The notes beneath the pieces were generated by a model. The model was not told where the DNA came from and ran no database searches. It worked only from the letters and a program-made list of their open reading frames with translations. A program made the position numbers and the translations under genes. From NCBI GenBank assembly GCA_964596165.1, contig CAZQTW010000007.1, positions 1-64,000 on the forward strand: 64,000 bases of DNA, read 5' to 3'. Origin of the DNA: CAYUQT01 sp964596165 (lineage in GTDB: Bacteria; Planctomycetota; Phycisphaerae; UBA1845; JAFGLZ01). Below are positions 9,554 through 17,753 of the stretch, in pieces; the first letter of the stretch is position 1; each line of letters begins with the position of its first letter.

Positions 9554-10384
9554 ACGACCCGGCGGGAGATGCTCAAGGTAAGCGCCGGCGCCCTCGGCGC
9601 TGGGATACTGGTTGATCGCGCGAGTGCGGTCGAGACGGGCAAAGACGCAGGTGGTCAACCGGTGCGATGCCTGGACTACGGACTATCGTTCATCTGCAAC
9701 ACGGCGCCGATGAACTCGGTCCGATTCTGGGTCGAGAGCCGCACGATCATCACCGACGAGAAGGCGGGGCAGTCAGCGGTCTACTACCAGTGTGGCGCGT
9801 GCAAGAGCGAGAATACGTTCGCGCCGAAGGATCTCTTTCAGCAGGACAATTACGATTTCACACCGATCCTCGGAGGGGACGATTGGCTCATCTTCCGACG
9901 CAAGGCATGGCTGAATGAAAACTATCGGAGCGTTGTCAAGGTCGAGAAGGTCTGGGGCAAGCCGATTCTGAAGCTGCGCGAGGCCCGCGAGGTCACCGAG
10001 CTGACCACGTGGGAACAGATTCGCGACGCGACGGCGGCGGCGATTCCGATCGTCACGCAGACCGAACTCGTCGGCGAGGAAACCGGATTGCGGGCGATGA
10101 TCGAATGTCCGACGAAGACGATGAACGTCAGCCTGGACAAAAAACTCTATCAGGTCGATACGGGCCCGATCGCCTATCCGGACCTGTCGAAGCGGTTCGA
10201 GCCGCAAATCGCGTGCCTGAGCCTGGCCTTTATCGCCTTCAACGCCCCGGACTTCGCCGATTTCGTTGTCGAGCAGCCGACGTCGGCCGGCAAAGACGGC
10301 AAGGGAGAGTGCCAGGTGTACCACTATTCCAAGCCGTTCAGCGTGAAGGCCAGGAACCGCGTGCTGGCGTTGGGAAAGCTCTAG
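9548..10384 (+). CDS. Tat-signal protein of unknown function
   Basis: A 278-residue protein beginning with a twin-arginine-like signal (T-R-R-E-M-L-K-V-S-A-G-A-L-G-A-G). GTG 9548 is preceded by GGGAGG at a 7-base spacing, which favours it over an upstream ATG. The mature part has two close cysteines (Y-Q-C-G-A-C-K, about residue 80) and no motif I recognise. Its upstream region and start were duplicated at 12737-12866, where only a decayed copy remains. Export via Tat suggests folding, perhaps with a cofactor, before secretion. Function unknown. Confidence 0.7.
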   Translation: MHTTRREMLKVSAGALGAGILVDRASAVETGKDAGGQPVRCLDYGLSFICNTAPMNSVRFWVESRTIITDEKAGQSAVYYQCGACKSENTFAPKDLFQQDNYDFTPILGGDDWLIFRRKAWLNENYRSVVKVEKVWGKPILKLREAREVTELTTWEQIRDATAAAIPIVTQTELVGEETGLRAMIECPTKTMNVSLDKKLYQVDTGPIAYPDLSKRFEPQIACLSLAFIAFNAPDFADFVVEQPTSAGKDGKGECQVYHYSKPFSVKARNRVLALGKL

Positions 10385-10526
10385 GGACACTGGGGAGAAG
10401 GACGGACGTGGGTCTCTTCTTTGACGCACGATTCAGACATCACAAAGAACAACTGCGCATCAGAAAGGAGCTGCGTTCCCTTCGCTCACTTAGCGCGGGA
10501 GACGAGATATGTAACGAGTCAACGTT

Positions 10527-10613
10527 GTGCGTGTGATTGTGGTTGTCGCTGCGTTCATCGGTTCGACGGCCACGGCCCGTGCCAACGTTCAACTGGATCT
10601 CGTCAAGAAGTAG
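10527..10613 (+). pseudogene. Signal-peptide-only 28-codon frame
   Basis: GTG 10527 opens a 28-codon frame that reads as a complete Sec signal peptide (V-I-V-V-V-A-A-F-I-G, then A-T-A-R-A) and stops eight residues later. No strong ribosome binding site is visible. It is most likely the 5' end of a truncated gene, less likely a tiny secreted peptide. The rest of 10385-10682 shows no other gene. Confidence 0.3.
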
Positions 10614-10682
10614 GACAGATCGATAGAAACGGTTTCGTGAGTCGGTGCGTCGCAGATCGATCGTAATGGAAAGAGAACCGAC

Positions 10683-12224
10683 ATGCGACTACCTAGCGGG
10701 GTGACCGTTGCCCTGGGCGTGGGTTTGCCTCTTGCCTATGCCCAAACGACGCGCACGTCGCTCCACGTGTGGACGGCATCGAGCGCGACGAAGGTGTTCC
10801 GTAGTACACCGGCACCAACGACGCGCCCGGCATCCCATCTGTATGCCGCCCGCCGAGAGCACGAGGCGATTCAGATCGTCCTGAGGGCCGGCGAGACGGG
10901 GCTGAAGAAGGTCGAGGCGAGCGTGGATCCCTGGCAGGGACCAGGCGGCAAGGTCAACCTGCCCACCACGGTGTACCGAGTCGCCTACGTAAACCTGCCG
11001 GCTTACAGGAGGGATTTTCCGGACCCGCTGCCACCCTGGACACCAACGGATGTGGATCCTGAGAGGAATCAGCCGGTATGGATAGACGTGGCGATTCCGG
11101 CGGACGCACGGCCGGGGGAATACCGATCGACAGTCCGACTCCGCCCGGAGAATCACGGTCCCGTCGACGTGCCGTTGGAGCTGACCGTCTGGGGTTTCAC
11201 GCTGCCGGAGGCGCCGCATCTGCGGACGGCAATCGGAATCAGCGAAGAGTACGTCATAAGGGCGCATGGGGTTCCGCCGGACGGCGAGGCGGCCCGGGAC
11301 CTGAAGGTGAAGTACTATGAGGCCCTTCTGGAACGTCGGATATCGGCGTATAGCCCGCCGGTACCGCTGATGTCGGCGGAAGCGGACCGTTACCTGCGTG
11401 ACCCTCGTTGTACGGCCTTCATGATTCCCTACAGCGACGATGAGGCACAACTGCGAACGACGGTCGACGCACTCCGCAAACGCGGCGTATTGCACAAGGG
11501 CTACTTCCACGTCGTGGACGAGCCGGTGAAGAAGGATCAGTACGAGCGGCTGAAGGCGGCCTGCAGGAGGATTCACTCGGTCGATCCCAAGCTGAAGGTC
11601 GTTGGGCCGTACTTCCGCAACTGCGCTTTCGATTCCGCGTCCGACGTGTACGCCCTGCTGACGGGTTACATCAACATCTGGTGCTACAATACCGGATTCT
11701 ACACGGACTACAAACAGGAACGGCAATTGGCGGAGCGCCGTGCGGCCGGTGACGAGACGTGGAGCTACGTCTGTTGTTGGCCTCACAGACCGCATACGAA
11801 CCTGTTCGTGGACATGGATGCCCTCGCCCACCGACTGCTGTTTTGGCAGCAGCGGCTTCACCACTGCAGTGGCTTCATGTACTGGAACGCCACCTACTGG
11901 AATCCGTCCATGTGCAAGGATCCGTGGGTGGACATGGCCACGGTAAAGGACATCAACGCCAACCTCTACGGCGACGGGAGCCTGTTCTATCCAGGCTCGA
12001 AGGTGGGAGTGGACGGGCCTGTGACGTCGATCCGACTGGAGAACGTCCGGGAAGGACTGGAGGACATCGAGTACCTGTGGTTGTACGAGCAGAAGAAAGG
12101 ACCGGAGGCGACGGAGGCCCTGATCAGGAGGGTGACAACCTCCTGGACCCAGTTCTCCCTGCGTCCGACGGATGTGGAGCGGGTCAGGCAGACCATCGCC
12201 ACGGCAGTATTGGAATCGCGGTGA
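10683..12224 (+). CDS. DUF4091 glycoside-hydrolase-like protein
   Basis: A 513-residue exported protein with a short signal peptide ending near A-Y-A. It has the DUF4091 layout: an N-terminal beta-sandwich (about 25-170) with a TIM-barrel-like part after it. Late motifs typical of the family are F-H-V-V-D-E-P (about 275), W-S-Y-V-C-C (about 360), F-M-Y-W-N (about 398) and R-L-E-N-V-R-E-G-L-E-D-I-E-Y-L-W-L (about 450). DUF4091 proteins are common near polysaccharide-degradation genes; the exact reaction is not established. The Asp-Glu pair in V-D-E-P is a candidate catalytic site by inference. Confidence 0.85.
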   Translation: MRLPSGVTVALGVGLPLAYAQTTRTSLHVWTASSATKVFRSTPAPTTRPASHLYAARREHEAIQIVLRAGETGLKKVEASVDPWQGPGGKVNLPTTVYRVAYVNLPAYRRDFPDPLPPWTPTDVDPERNQPVWIDVAIPADARPGEYRSTVRLRPENHGPVDVPLELTVWGFTLPEAPHLRTAIGISEEYVIRAHGVPPDGEAARDLKVKYYEALLERRISAYSPPVPLMSAEADRYLRDPRCTAFMIPYSDDEAQLRTTVDALRKRGVLHKGYFHVVDEPVKKDQYERLKAACRRIHSVDPKLKVVGPYFRNCAFDSASDVYALLTGYINIWCYNTGFYTDYKQERQLAERRAAGDETWSYVCCWPHRPHTNLFVDMDALAHRLLFWQQRLHHCSGFMYWNATYWNPSMCKDPWVDMATVKDINANLYGDGSLFYPGSKVGVDGPVTSIRLENVREGLEDIEYLWLYEQKKGPEATEALIRRVTTSWTQFSLRPTDVERVRQTIATAVLESR

Positions 12225-12417
12225 GCGCATTCGCCGATGTGGTTCCCGGTCCACCCAAGGGGTCGCGACGTCACACTCATCAAGGACTTCGAGGTATCAT
12301 CTGAACTGGCGCGCAAGCGGCGCCGGCAGGCAAGCAACTGACCCCAGCGTTGCCGCCGCAGCAAAGCCAGACTACCCTGCCCTGTCACCCATGGATTGAT
12401 GGGATGGGTGCATCGAC

Positions 12418-12449
12418 AATGGGAGGGCGAGTACGCTCACCCTCCCATT
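12418..12449. repeat. 14-bp near-perfect hairpin
   Basis: AATGGGAGGGCGAG (12418-12431), TACG, then CTCACCCTCCCATT (12436-12449): 13 of 14 positions pair. A smaller CACCCAT/ATGGGTG hairpin lies just before (12387-12411). No T-tract follows, so it could be a Rho-assisted or bidirectional stop after the DUF4091 gene. Confidence 0.45.
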
Positions 12450-12638
12450 CGCATCCCTCATGCAAGGCTTGGCAGAGCACCGGGCACGTCAGCATTGCCC
12501 ACCAGACCACCTGATTCCAAACGAACTCGACCTGCTGTTCTTGAAGTACCCCGTAGGCCCTACCTGCGGCTGAAACGCTGGCATCCACGCGATCCTGGAA
12601 CTCTGCACAATCGCCGGCCGGTAGGCCGCAAATCCATC

Positions 12639-12657
12639 CTGTAGGACCAGCCTACAG
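12639..12657. repeat. Short perfect hairpin CTGTAGG/CCTACAG
   Basis: Seven-base arms with a five-base loop, in the intergenic stretch upstream of the decayed gene copy at 12737. Role unknown. Confidence 0.35.
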
Positions 12658-12736
12658 ACGGCATGGGCGGTGTTTTCGGGGGTCTGAATCCCGGCGGCTT
12701 GGGCAGGAACGTTCGATTGGGGGGCTTCACGGCAGG

Positions 12737-12866
12737 GGCATTTCTGGTAGCGTATCGGCCATGACGTTGGATACGGGTCACCGGACGTTCGATCGGCAGG
12801 ACGTGACGTGCATGGGGCTCGGCGTGAATGGGCTATCCGGATCTGTCGAAGCGATTCAATGAATAG
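12737..12866 (+). pseudogene. Internally deleted copy of the Tat-signal gene at 9548
   Basis: Bases 12737-12813 match 9477-9553 without gaps (64/77). After the GTG at 12808 the copy jumps to a block at 12831 that matches 10172-10200 (encoding A-Y-P-D-L-S-K-R-F in the parent; 25 of 29 bases). About 601 internal bases are missing, the remainder is out of frame, and a stop follows at 12864. The ribosome binding site is mutated (GGCAGG for GGGAGG). The duplication therefore predates substantial decay. Nothing else is evident between 12225 and 12992 apart from the hairpins listed. Confidence 0.75.
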
Positions 12867-12992
12867 AGAAATAGGTGACTACCCCCTATTGCTCACGGCC
12901 TCAGTCAGGAAACAGGGAAACGATGGGCAGTGGACAGTCACCGATTGCTCGAAACGGGTTCCCGCCCGTCATTCCCAGGGGAGTATGCCTGT

Positions 12993-14600
12993 ATGTCGGC
13001 GATCGGCAATCGCTCGGGTTTCCGAACACGCGCAGTCTTCACAATGCTGATTGTGCTGTTCGGCGCGAACTGTGCGGCCATGGTGTATCGGCCGTCCGTT
13101 GGTCGAATGAAGGACGGCTTTGTTCTCTGGCACGACAACCGGTACTACCTCTTCAGTATGTATACCACGACCGGCCTAGAGGCCGATTGCCGGAACGTGT
13201 GGCTGGCGACATCGATCGACGGCGTTCACTGGAAACACGTCGGTCCTGTAATCAAGGATGCCCCTTTCAACATTTGGGCCATGGCCGTTCATAGGATCGG
13301 CGACAGGTTCATCATGAACCACGGCAGCTTCAGCCGTCCCGGCGTGCAAAATGTCATACGATTCTGGAAATCGACGGACCTTGTTCACTGGACATTCATG
13401 GGACACCAGGCCGATCTGTTTCCGGATTCTCGTTGGTATCATCCTGACAGCCGGCTCGACTGCATGAGCGTCGTGCCTGTGGTGAAGGACGGCAAGACCC
13501 GGTACTACGGTTACGCCACGGGTCCGGGCGGTTTTCTTGAATCCGAGGACGGCATCCGCTGGTCCGGAAGACCCCAACCGAGGATCGACTGGGACACCGT
13601 TCCACCTCCGCCCACCCCGCCGGATGAAGGCGGATTCGAGATCGGCGGCTGCCACGAAATCAACGGCCGGTACTATCTGGTCGGGGGTTGGTTCAACTAC
13701 ATGGGCGTTACCGGATATGGCGTCTACACGCTCATCGCAGACGCACCGGCAGGTCCCTTTCGCGCCGACGCGGCCGCCTATCGACTGTGCGGCAACTCGA
13801 CGCGGTGGGTTGCCCTGTGGGCCCGTTTCTGCCGGACGGATCAGGATCTGCTGGTAAACGGCTACATGTACAGCGGCCACACCTATGAAACCGGCGAGAC
13901 TTGGCTGCCGCCCCTCAAGAAGGCCGTCGTCGACGCCGGTGGACACCTGCGTCTGGGATACTGGAAAGGCAACGATGCCCTCAAAGGGACGCCCGTAAGC
14001 GTTGATCTGACGGCGTGCAAGAAGGTGTACCCGGGCGAGGCCAACCGTGAGTGCCTCTGCGGCGCGAGCACCAACCGCCTCGATGTCCAGGCACAGCCCG
14101 AGCGGAGCTCTGTTGACCGGACAAACCTACAGACCACAGTGGCCGTTCTCAATGGCACGTTCGATTGCAGCAAGGGCATCGTCATCGAAGGAACGATTCA
14201 GGCGACCTGCCGGGACCGCAGAACGGCATCTTCATCGGTCGGATTCTACCTGGAGGAGAAGCCCGGCGAAGGTACCGCGATCCTGCTTCACGGCTACGGC
14301 CGGACAGAGATCGGCAAGATGACCCTCGCCGACCGCATGGTCTTCCAGCCGGAAGACACGATTGGCCCCGGTTGCGCCGCTCCGGCCGGGATCGTGCCCC
14401 ACACCAATCACGCATTCCGTCTTCTGATCCGAAGGAACATGTTCGAACTCTATCTGAACGACATGCTTGTTCAGACCTTCAACACGACTCATGAACCCGC
14501 AAGCTGCGGCCGCACGCCTCAGCGGGTGGGATTCATCGCGCAAAACGGACAGGGCCTGTTCGAGAATGTGAAGGCCTGGTCGATGACCCTGGACGAGTGA
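12993..14600 (+). CDS. Secreted beta-propeller glycosidase-like protein with C-terminal sandwich (GH32/GH43-like)
   Basis: A 535-residue protein with a Sec signal (about 15-30). The propeller part (about 35-370) has repeated blade motifs: F-V-L-W-H-D-N, W-L-A-T-S-I-D-G-V-H-W, F-W-K-S-T-D-L-V-H-W, L-E-S-E-D-G-I-R-W and G-G-C-H-E-I-N-G-R-Y-Y-L-V-G-G-W. The C-terminal 170 residues resemble the beta-sandwich that follows the propeller in GH32-type enzymes. ATG 12993 is supported by GGGGAG nine bases upstream. Probable role: cleaving or binding an oligosaccharide outside the cytoplasm. Substrate unknown; exact family uncertain. Confidence 0.75.
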   Translation: MSAIGNRSGFRTRAVFTMLIVLFGANCAAMVYRPSVGRMKDGFVLWHDNRYYLFSMYTTTGLEADCRNVWLATSIDGVHWKHVGPVIKDAPFNIWAMAVHRIGDRFIMNHGSFSRPGVQNVIRFWKSTDLVHWTFMGHQADLFPDSRWYHPDSRLDCMSVVPVVKDGKTRYYGYATGPGGFLESEDGIRWSGRPQPRIDWDTVPPPPTPPDEGGFEIGGCHEINGRYYLVGGWFNYMGVTGYGVYTLIADAPAGPFRADAAAYRLCGNSTRWVALWARFCRTDQDLLVNGYMYSGHTYETGETWLPPLKKAVVDAGGHLRLGYWKGNDALKGTPVSVDLTACKKVYPGEANRECLCGASTNRLDVQAQPERSSVDRTNLQTTVAVLNGTFDCSKGIVIEGTIQATCRDRRTASSSVGFYLEEKPGEGTAILLHGYGRTEIGKMTLADRMVFQPEDTIGPGCAAPAGIVPHTNHAFRLLIRRNMFELYLNDMLVQTFNTTHEPASCGRTPQRVGFIAQNGQGLFENVKAWSMTLDE

Positions 14601-14732
14601 GACGAGCTCATGCCGTATCGGCGGGTCTTTGAACCGCTGGTGCTGCTGTCGGTTACTTGTGCAATTGCCCCGGACCCTGATAGGGCCTTGGATCTCATCG
14701 TGCGGAGAGTGTAATTGATAGGCTTGAAGTAT

Positions 14733-14769
14733 CGAGCGATCGGACTGGCCGCGTCTAAACGATCGCTCG
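14733..14769. promoter_or_regulatory. 10-bp perfect inverted repeat before the M28 peptidase gene
   Basis: CGAGCGATCG (14733-14742) and CGATCGCTCG (14760-14769) flank a 17-base spacer and end 11 bases before the AGGGAG ribosome binding site of the next gene. The position suits an operator or a structured 5' leader. There is no T-tract, and a terminator for the gene ending at 14600 is less likely. Confidence 0.45.
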
Positions 14770-14791
14770 GCGTCGGGTACAGGGAGCCACA

Positions 14792-15955
14792 GTGAGGTTC
14801 TACATCCCGGGTTTTCGATTCTGGATTGGCGGGCAGCGGATCGTCCTTCGTGCGACGATCGGCTTCTGCCTCATAGCCCTTCAGCCTCTGTCGGCTGAAG
14901 ACGGCGATTGGACCGCCCGCCGCGTCGCGATGCGGTGGCTGGAGCACGTACGGTTTCTGGCCAGCGATGATCTGGACGGCCGGGCCGTAGGCGAGCGGGG
15001 GAACGACCGCGCCGCCGCCTACATCGCCGAGGCCTTTCGGTCCTTCGGCGTCAGACCGGCGGGCGAGGGCAACACCTTCTTTCAAACGTTCAATGTCCCA
15101 CTCTATCTCAAAGAGGCTCGAAGGGGTCGCGACCGTCCGAGGTCCGAAGCCTCGCCGGACGATGAACCCATCGACTTGCGCGTTCACGCTCGAAACGTAA
15201 TCGGGGTGATTCCCGGCACGGGTACCCTCGCCAATCAGTACGCGGTGGTTGGGGCCCACTACGACGGCGGCAAGCCCGGCTTGCGCGAGGCTTGGTACAG
15301 GCTGAAGGGAGATCCCAACAGTACGACGGTTCTGCCGGGGGCGGACGATAACGCGTCGGGAACGGCTGCCCTGATTGAACTGGCGAGGTATTTCGCGAGA
15401 TTCAACGCCGAGGCCGGGCCCAGGAGGGGCCTGTTGTTGATCGCCTTCAGCGCCGAGGAGTTGTGGCTGCTCGGATCCGCCCATTTCGTCAATCGCCCCA
15501 CCGTACCGCTCGATAGCATCGTGGCCATGGTGAACTTGGACATGATCGGACGGATGGAGAACGCGAGCGTGAACGTCTACGGCTATCTCAGCGCGAGGGA
15601 ATTCCGCCAAGTCCTCACCGATGCGGGTCGAGCGGCGGATCTGGACGTAATCGAAGTGGCCACGAGCAGGGCGGGACCCACCATTTCCACTCAACCGGGC
15701 GACGCCCCGCGATTGAAGTTACTTCTGAGATCCGGAGTGAGCGCGAGCGATCATATCCCCTTCTACAGGAAGGGCATACCGTTCCTCTTCTTCTACACGT
15801 CGTTTCATGACGACCGCCACACATCCGCAGACACGGTCGAGCGACTCAATGCCGCAGGCGCTGCCTCCGTGGTGGACATCGTCCGTCACGTTGTGGAAAG
15901 GCTGTTGCGGAGCCAGGCACGGCCCACCTATGTGCCGATACCGGGGACCCACTGA
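14792..15955 (+). CDS. M28-family zinc aminopeptidase, exported
   Basis: A 387-residue protein with an N-terminal hydrophobic signal (about 20-32). M28 metal-site motifs are present in order: G-A-H-Y-D-G (about 154), G-A-D-D-N-A-S-G (about 183), F-S-A-E-E (about 222) and N-L-D-M-I-G (about 248), with D-H near 318 and a late His in Y-T-S-F-H-D. These supply the two-zinc site and the general-base Glu. It probably removes N-terminal residues from peptides in the periplasm. GTG 14792 follows AGGGAG by five bases. Confidence 0.9.
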   Translation: MRFYIPGFRFWIGGQRIVLRATIGFCLIALQPLSAEDGDWTARRVAMRWLEHVRFLASDDLDGRAVGERGNDRAAAYIAEAFRSFGVRPAGEGNTFFQTFNVPLYLKEARRGRDRPRSEASPDDEPIDLRVHARNVIGVIPGTGTLANQYAVVGAHYDGGKPGLREAWYRLKGDPNSTTVLPGADDNASGTAALIELARYFARFNAEAGPRRGLLLIAFSAEELWLLGSAHFVNRPTVPLDSIVAMVNLDMIGRMENASVNVYGYLSAREFRQVLTDAGRAADLDVIEVATSRAGPTISTQPGDAPRLKLLLRSGVSASDHIPFYRKGIPFLFFYTSFHDDRHTSADTVERLNAAGAASVVDIVRHVVERLLRSQARPTYVPIPGTH

Positions 15956-16131
15956 CGCACCGTACCTGCCCTCCTGCCCGAGAGGACATGTGCGCCTGTA
16001 CTATTTCCAGGTGTTCGTCCAAGGAATGCCGCCTCCCCAACAACTCCCCAGCGTGGTACCATCAGTGTGGAGATTCACGTGCTCGCCGGCTTCACCATTC
16101 GTGGTCGTCGTTCATTTGCAGGGAGGAAAGC

Positions 16132-17253
16132 ATGCCCGAACTGAAATCCGACCTCGACACCCCAGCACTGCTGATCGATCTGGAGTCGATGGAGCATAAC
16201 ATTCGCAAGATGGCGGAGTATTACAGCCACACGAATGCGAAGCTGCGGCCGCACATGAAGACTCACAAGACCCCCATTATCACCCACAAGCAGATCGAGG
16301 CCGGGGCGATCGGGGTTACCTGTCAAAAGCTGGAGGAGGCGGAGATCTTCGCCCGGGCGGGGATCAAGGGGATCCTCATCTCCAACCAGGTCGCCGGCGA
16401 ACGCAAGATCGCCCGCCTGGTCAACCTGTCCAAATGGGCCGACGTTACGGTCGGGGTGGATGATCTTGAGAATGTTCGCGCCATCTCGCGGGCGGCGCAG
16501 GCGGTCTCGGCCCGGGTCAACGTCGCCATCGAGATCTACATGGGACGGTGCGGCGTAGAGGATGGCCGTCCGGCGGTCGAGCTGGCCGACCAGATCCGCC
16601 GATTGCCGGGGATCTGCTTCAAGGGGATCTGGTCGCACGATCTGTCCACGCCCGACATCGTCAGCTTCGCGGAACGCAAGGCCAAGCACGAAGCAGAAAT
16701 GAAACGGGTCATCGCCACCAAACACATGATGGAACAGGCAGGGATCAAGGTCGAGATCGTCAGTTGCGGGTACTCGGCGACCTGGAACATCACGCCGGAA
16801 TGCAGCCCGGAGATCACCGATGTGCAGGTGGGCTCGTATGTGCTGATGGACTGGCCCTACCGGCAGCTGGAGGGCATGGAGGACTTTCGGTGCGCCCTGA
16901 GCGTGTTGACGACGGTCATCAGCAAGAATGCGGCCAAGGGAGATCGCAAGAACGTCATCGTCACGGATTGCGGCATCAAGTCGATTGCGACGGAACATAC
17001 GGCCAACTACGGGATCACCGTGTTTCCGAAGGTGAAAGACCTTCCCGGAGCCCAGGTCCTGGTGCACTCGGAGGAGCATGCCCTGATTCAACTGGACGAG
17101 GAGACCTTCCAGCGGGTGACAGTGGGCGATCGTCTGGAGCTCATCCCCTCGCACTGCTGCTCGACGTGTAATTTGCACGACCGGTTCTATGCGCTGCGGG
17201 GCGAGCGGGTAGAGGCCGTCTGGCCGATCGCGGCGCGTGGGGCGGCCACCTAG
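16132..17253 (+). CDS. D-threonine aldolase / D-serine dehydratase-like PLP enzyme
   Basis: A 373-residue fold-type III PLP enzyme (alanine racemase-like barrel). D-T-P-A-L-L-I-D near the N-terminus and P-H-M-K-T-H-K-T (about residue 40, with the PLP lysine) are diagnostic. The C-terminal metal site P-S-H-C-C-S-T-C-N-L (about 340) holds the His and Cys that bind the divalent metal in this family. Expected reaction: retro-aldol cleavage of D-threonine or a related beta-hydroxy-D-amino acid, or D-serine dehydration. ATG 16132 follows GGGAGG closely. No signal peptide in this start, so cytoplasmic. Confidence 0.85.
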   Translation: MPELKSDLDTPALLIDLESMEHNIRKMAEYYSHTNAKLRPHMKTHKTPIITHKQIEAGAIGVTCQKLEEAEIFARAGIKGILISNQVAGERKIARLVNLSKWADVTVGVDDLENVRAISRAAQAVSARVNVAIEIYMGRCGVEDGRPAVELADQIRRLPGICFKGIWSHDLSTPDIVSFAERKAKHEAEMKRVIATKHMMEQAGIKVEIVSCGYSATWNITPECSPEITDVQVGSYVLMDWPYRQLEGMEDFRCALSVLTTVISKNAAKGDRKNVIVTDCGIKSIATEHTANYGITVFPKVKDLPGAQVLVHSEEHALIQLDEETFQRVTVGDRLELIPSHCCSTCNLHDRFYALRGERVEAVWPIAARGAAT

Positions 17254-17324
17254 TGCTTCCTTGCGGATGCACCTGCGATAGACAGGAAGAGGGCTCCACC
17301 CCCTTTGTTCCCCCGGGCTGGGCG

Positions 17325-17708
17325 GACCTGTCGTTGGGTCGACCACGTCATACTACAATGAGGCAACAGGGCTTCAGGCCGATGGGATTGTCTCGCGGGA
17401 CGAGGAAGTCATGACCGAACGACACCTGGCGGACGCAGGGATGAGGCCGAGCGTGTACACGGAGACCACCCCTCCAGGTTACCTCGCAGCGCGGGGCAGT
17501 CGTGACCTTATTGTGGCCGCGCATCAGCGGATCACGCAGGACGGGTGGGATAAGCGCCTTCAGATTGTTCATCTCCCAGTTGGTCTTGGATGACGCGTTA
17601 CGTGGAAACGCCGAGATCGCCGAAGACGTGGCGGCGGTTCGTCTCAAGGAAGGCTACACGTGTCCGGCAGTGTGTGCCCCCGAAGAGTTGATGGGAATTC
17701 GAGCATGA
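17325..17708 (+). pseudogene. Frameshifted, 5'-truncated coding remnant
   Basis: One frame reads as protein from about 17325 (S-T-T-S-Y-Y-N-E-A-T-G, then S-R-D-E-E-V-M-T-E-R-H-L-A-D-A-G) through Q-I-V-H-L-P-V-G near 17585. The +1 frame continues as D-D-A-L-R-G-N-A-E-I-A-E-D-V-A-A to a stop at 17706. Both parts have GC-rich third positions and a coding look, and the only early ATG is at 17411. I interpret this as the 3' half of a lost gene with a frameshift near 17587. Family not recognised. Otherwise 17254-17753 is empty. Confidence 0.45.
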
Positions 17709-17753
17709 CGGGTGATCCGACCGTGATGAAAGAAATGCATCTGGTGTTCCGAT

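Noticed and set aside
10689..12254. 521-codon open frame on the minus strand
   Set aside because: It is antisense to the DUF4091 gene. Its translation is Arg/His/Val-rich without domain motifs, the usual mirror frame of a GC-rich gene.
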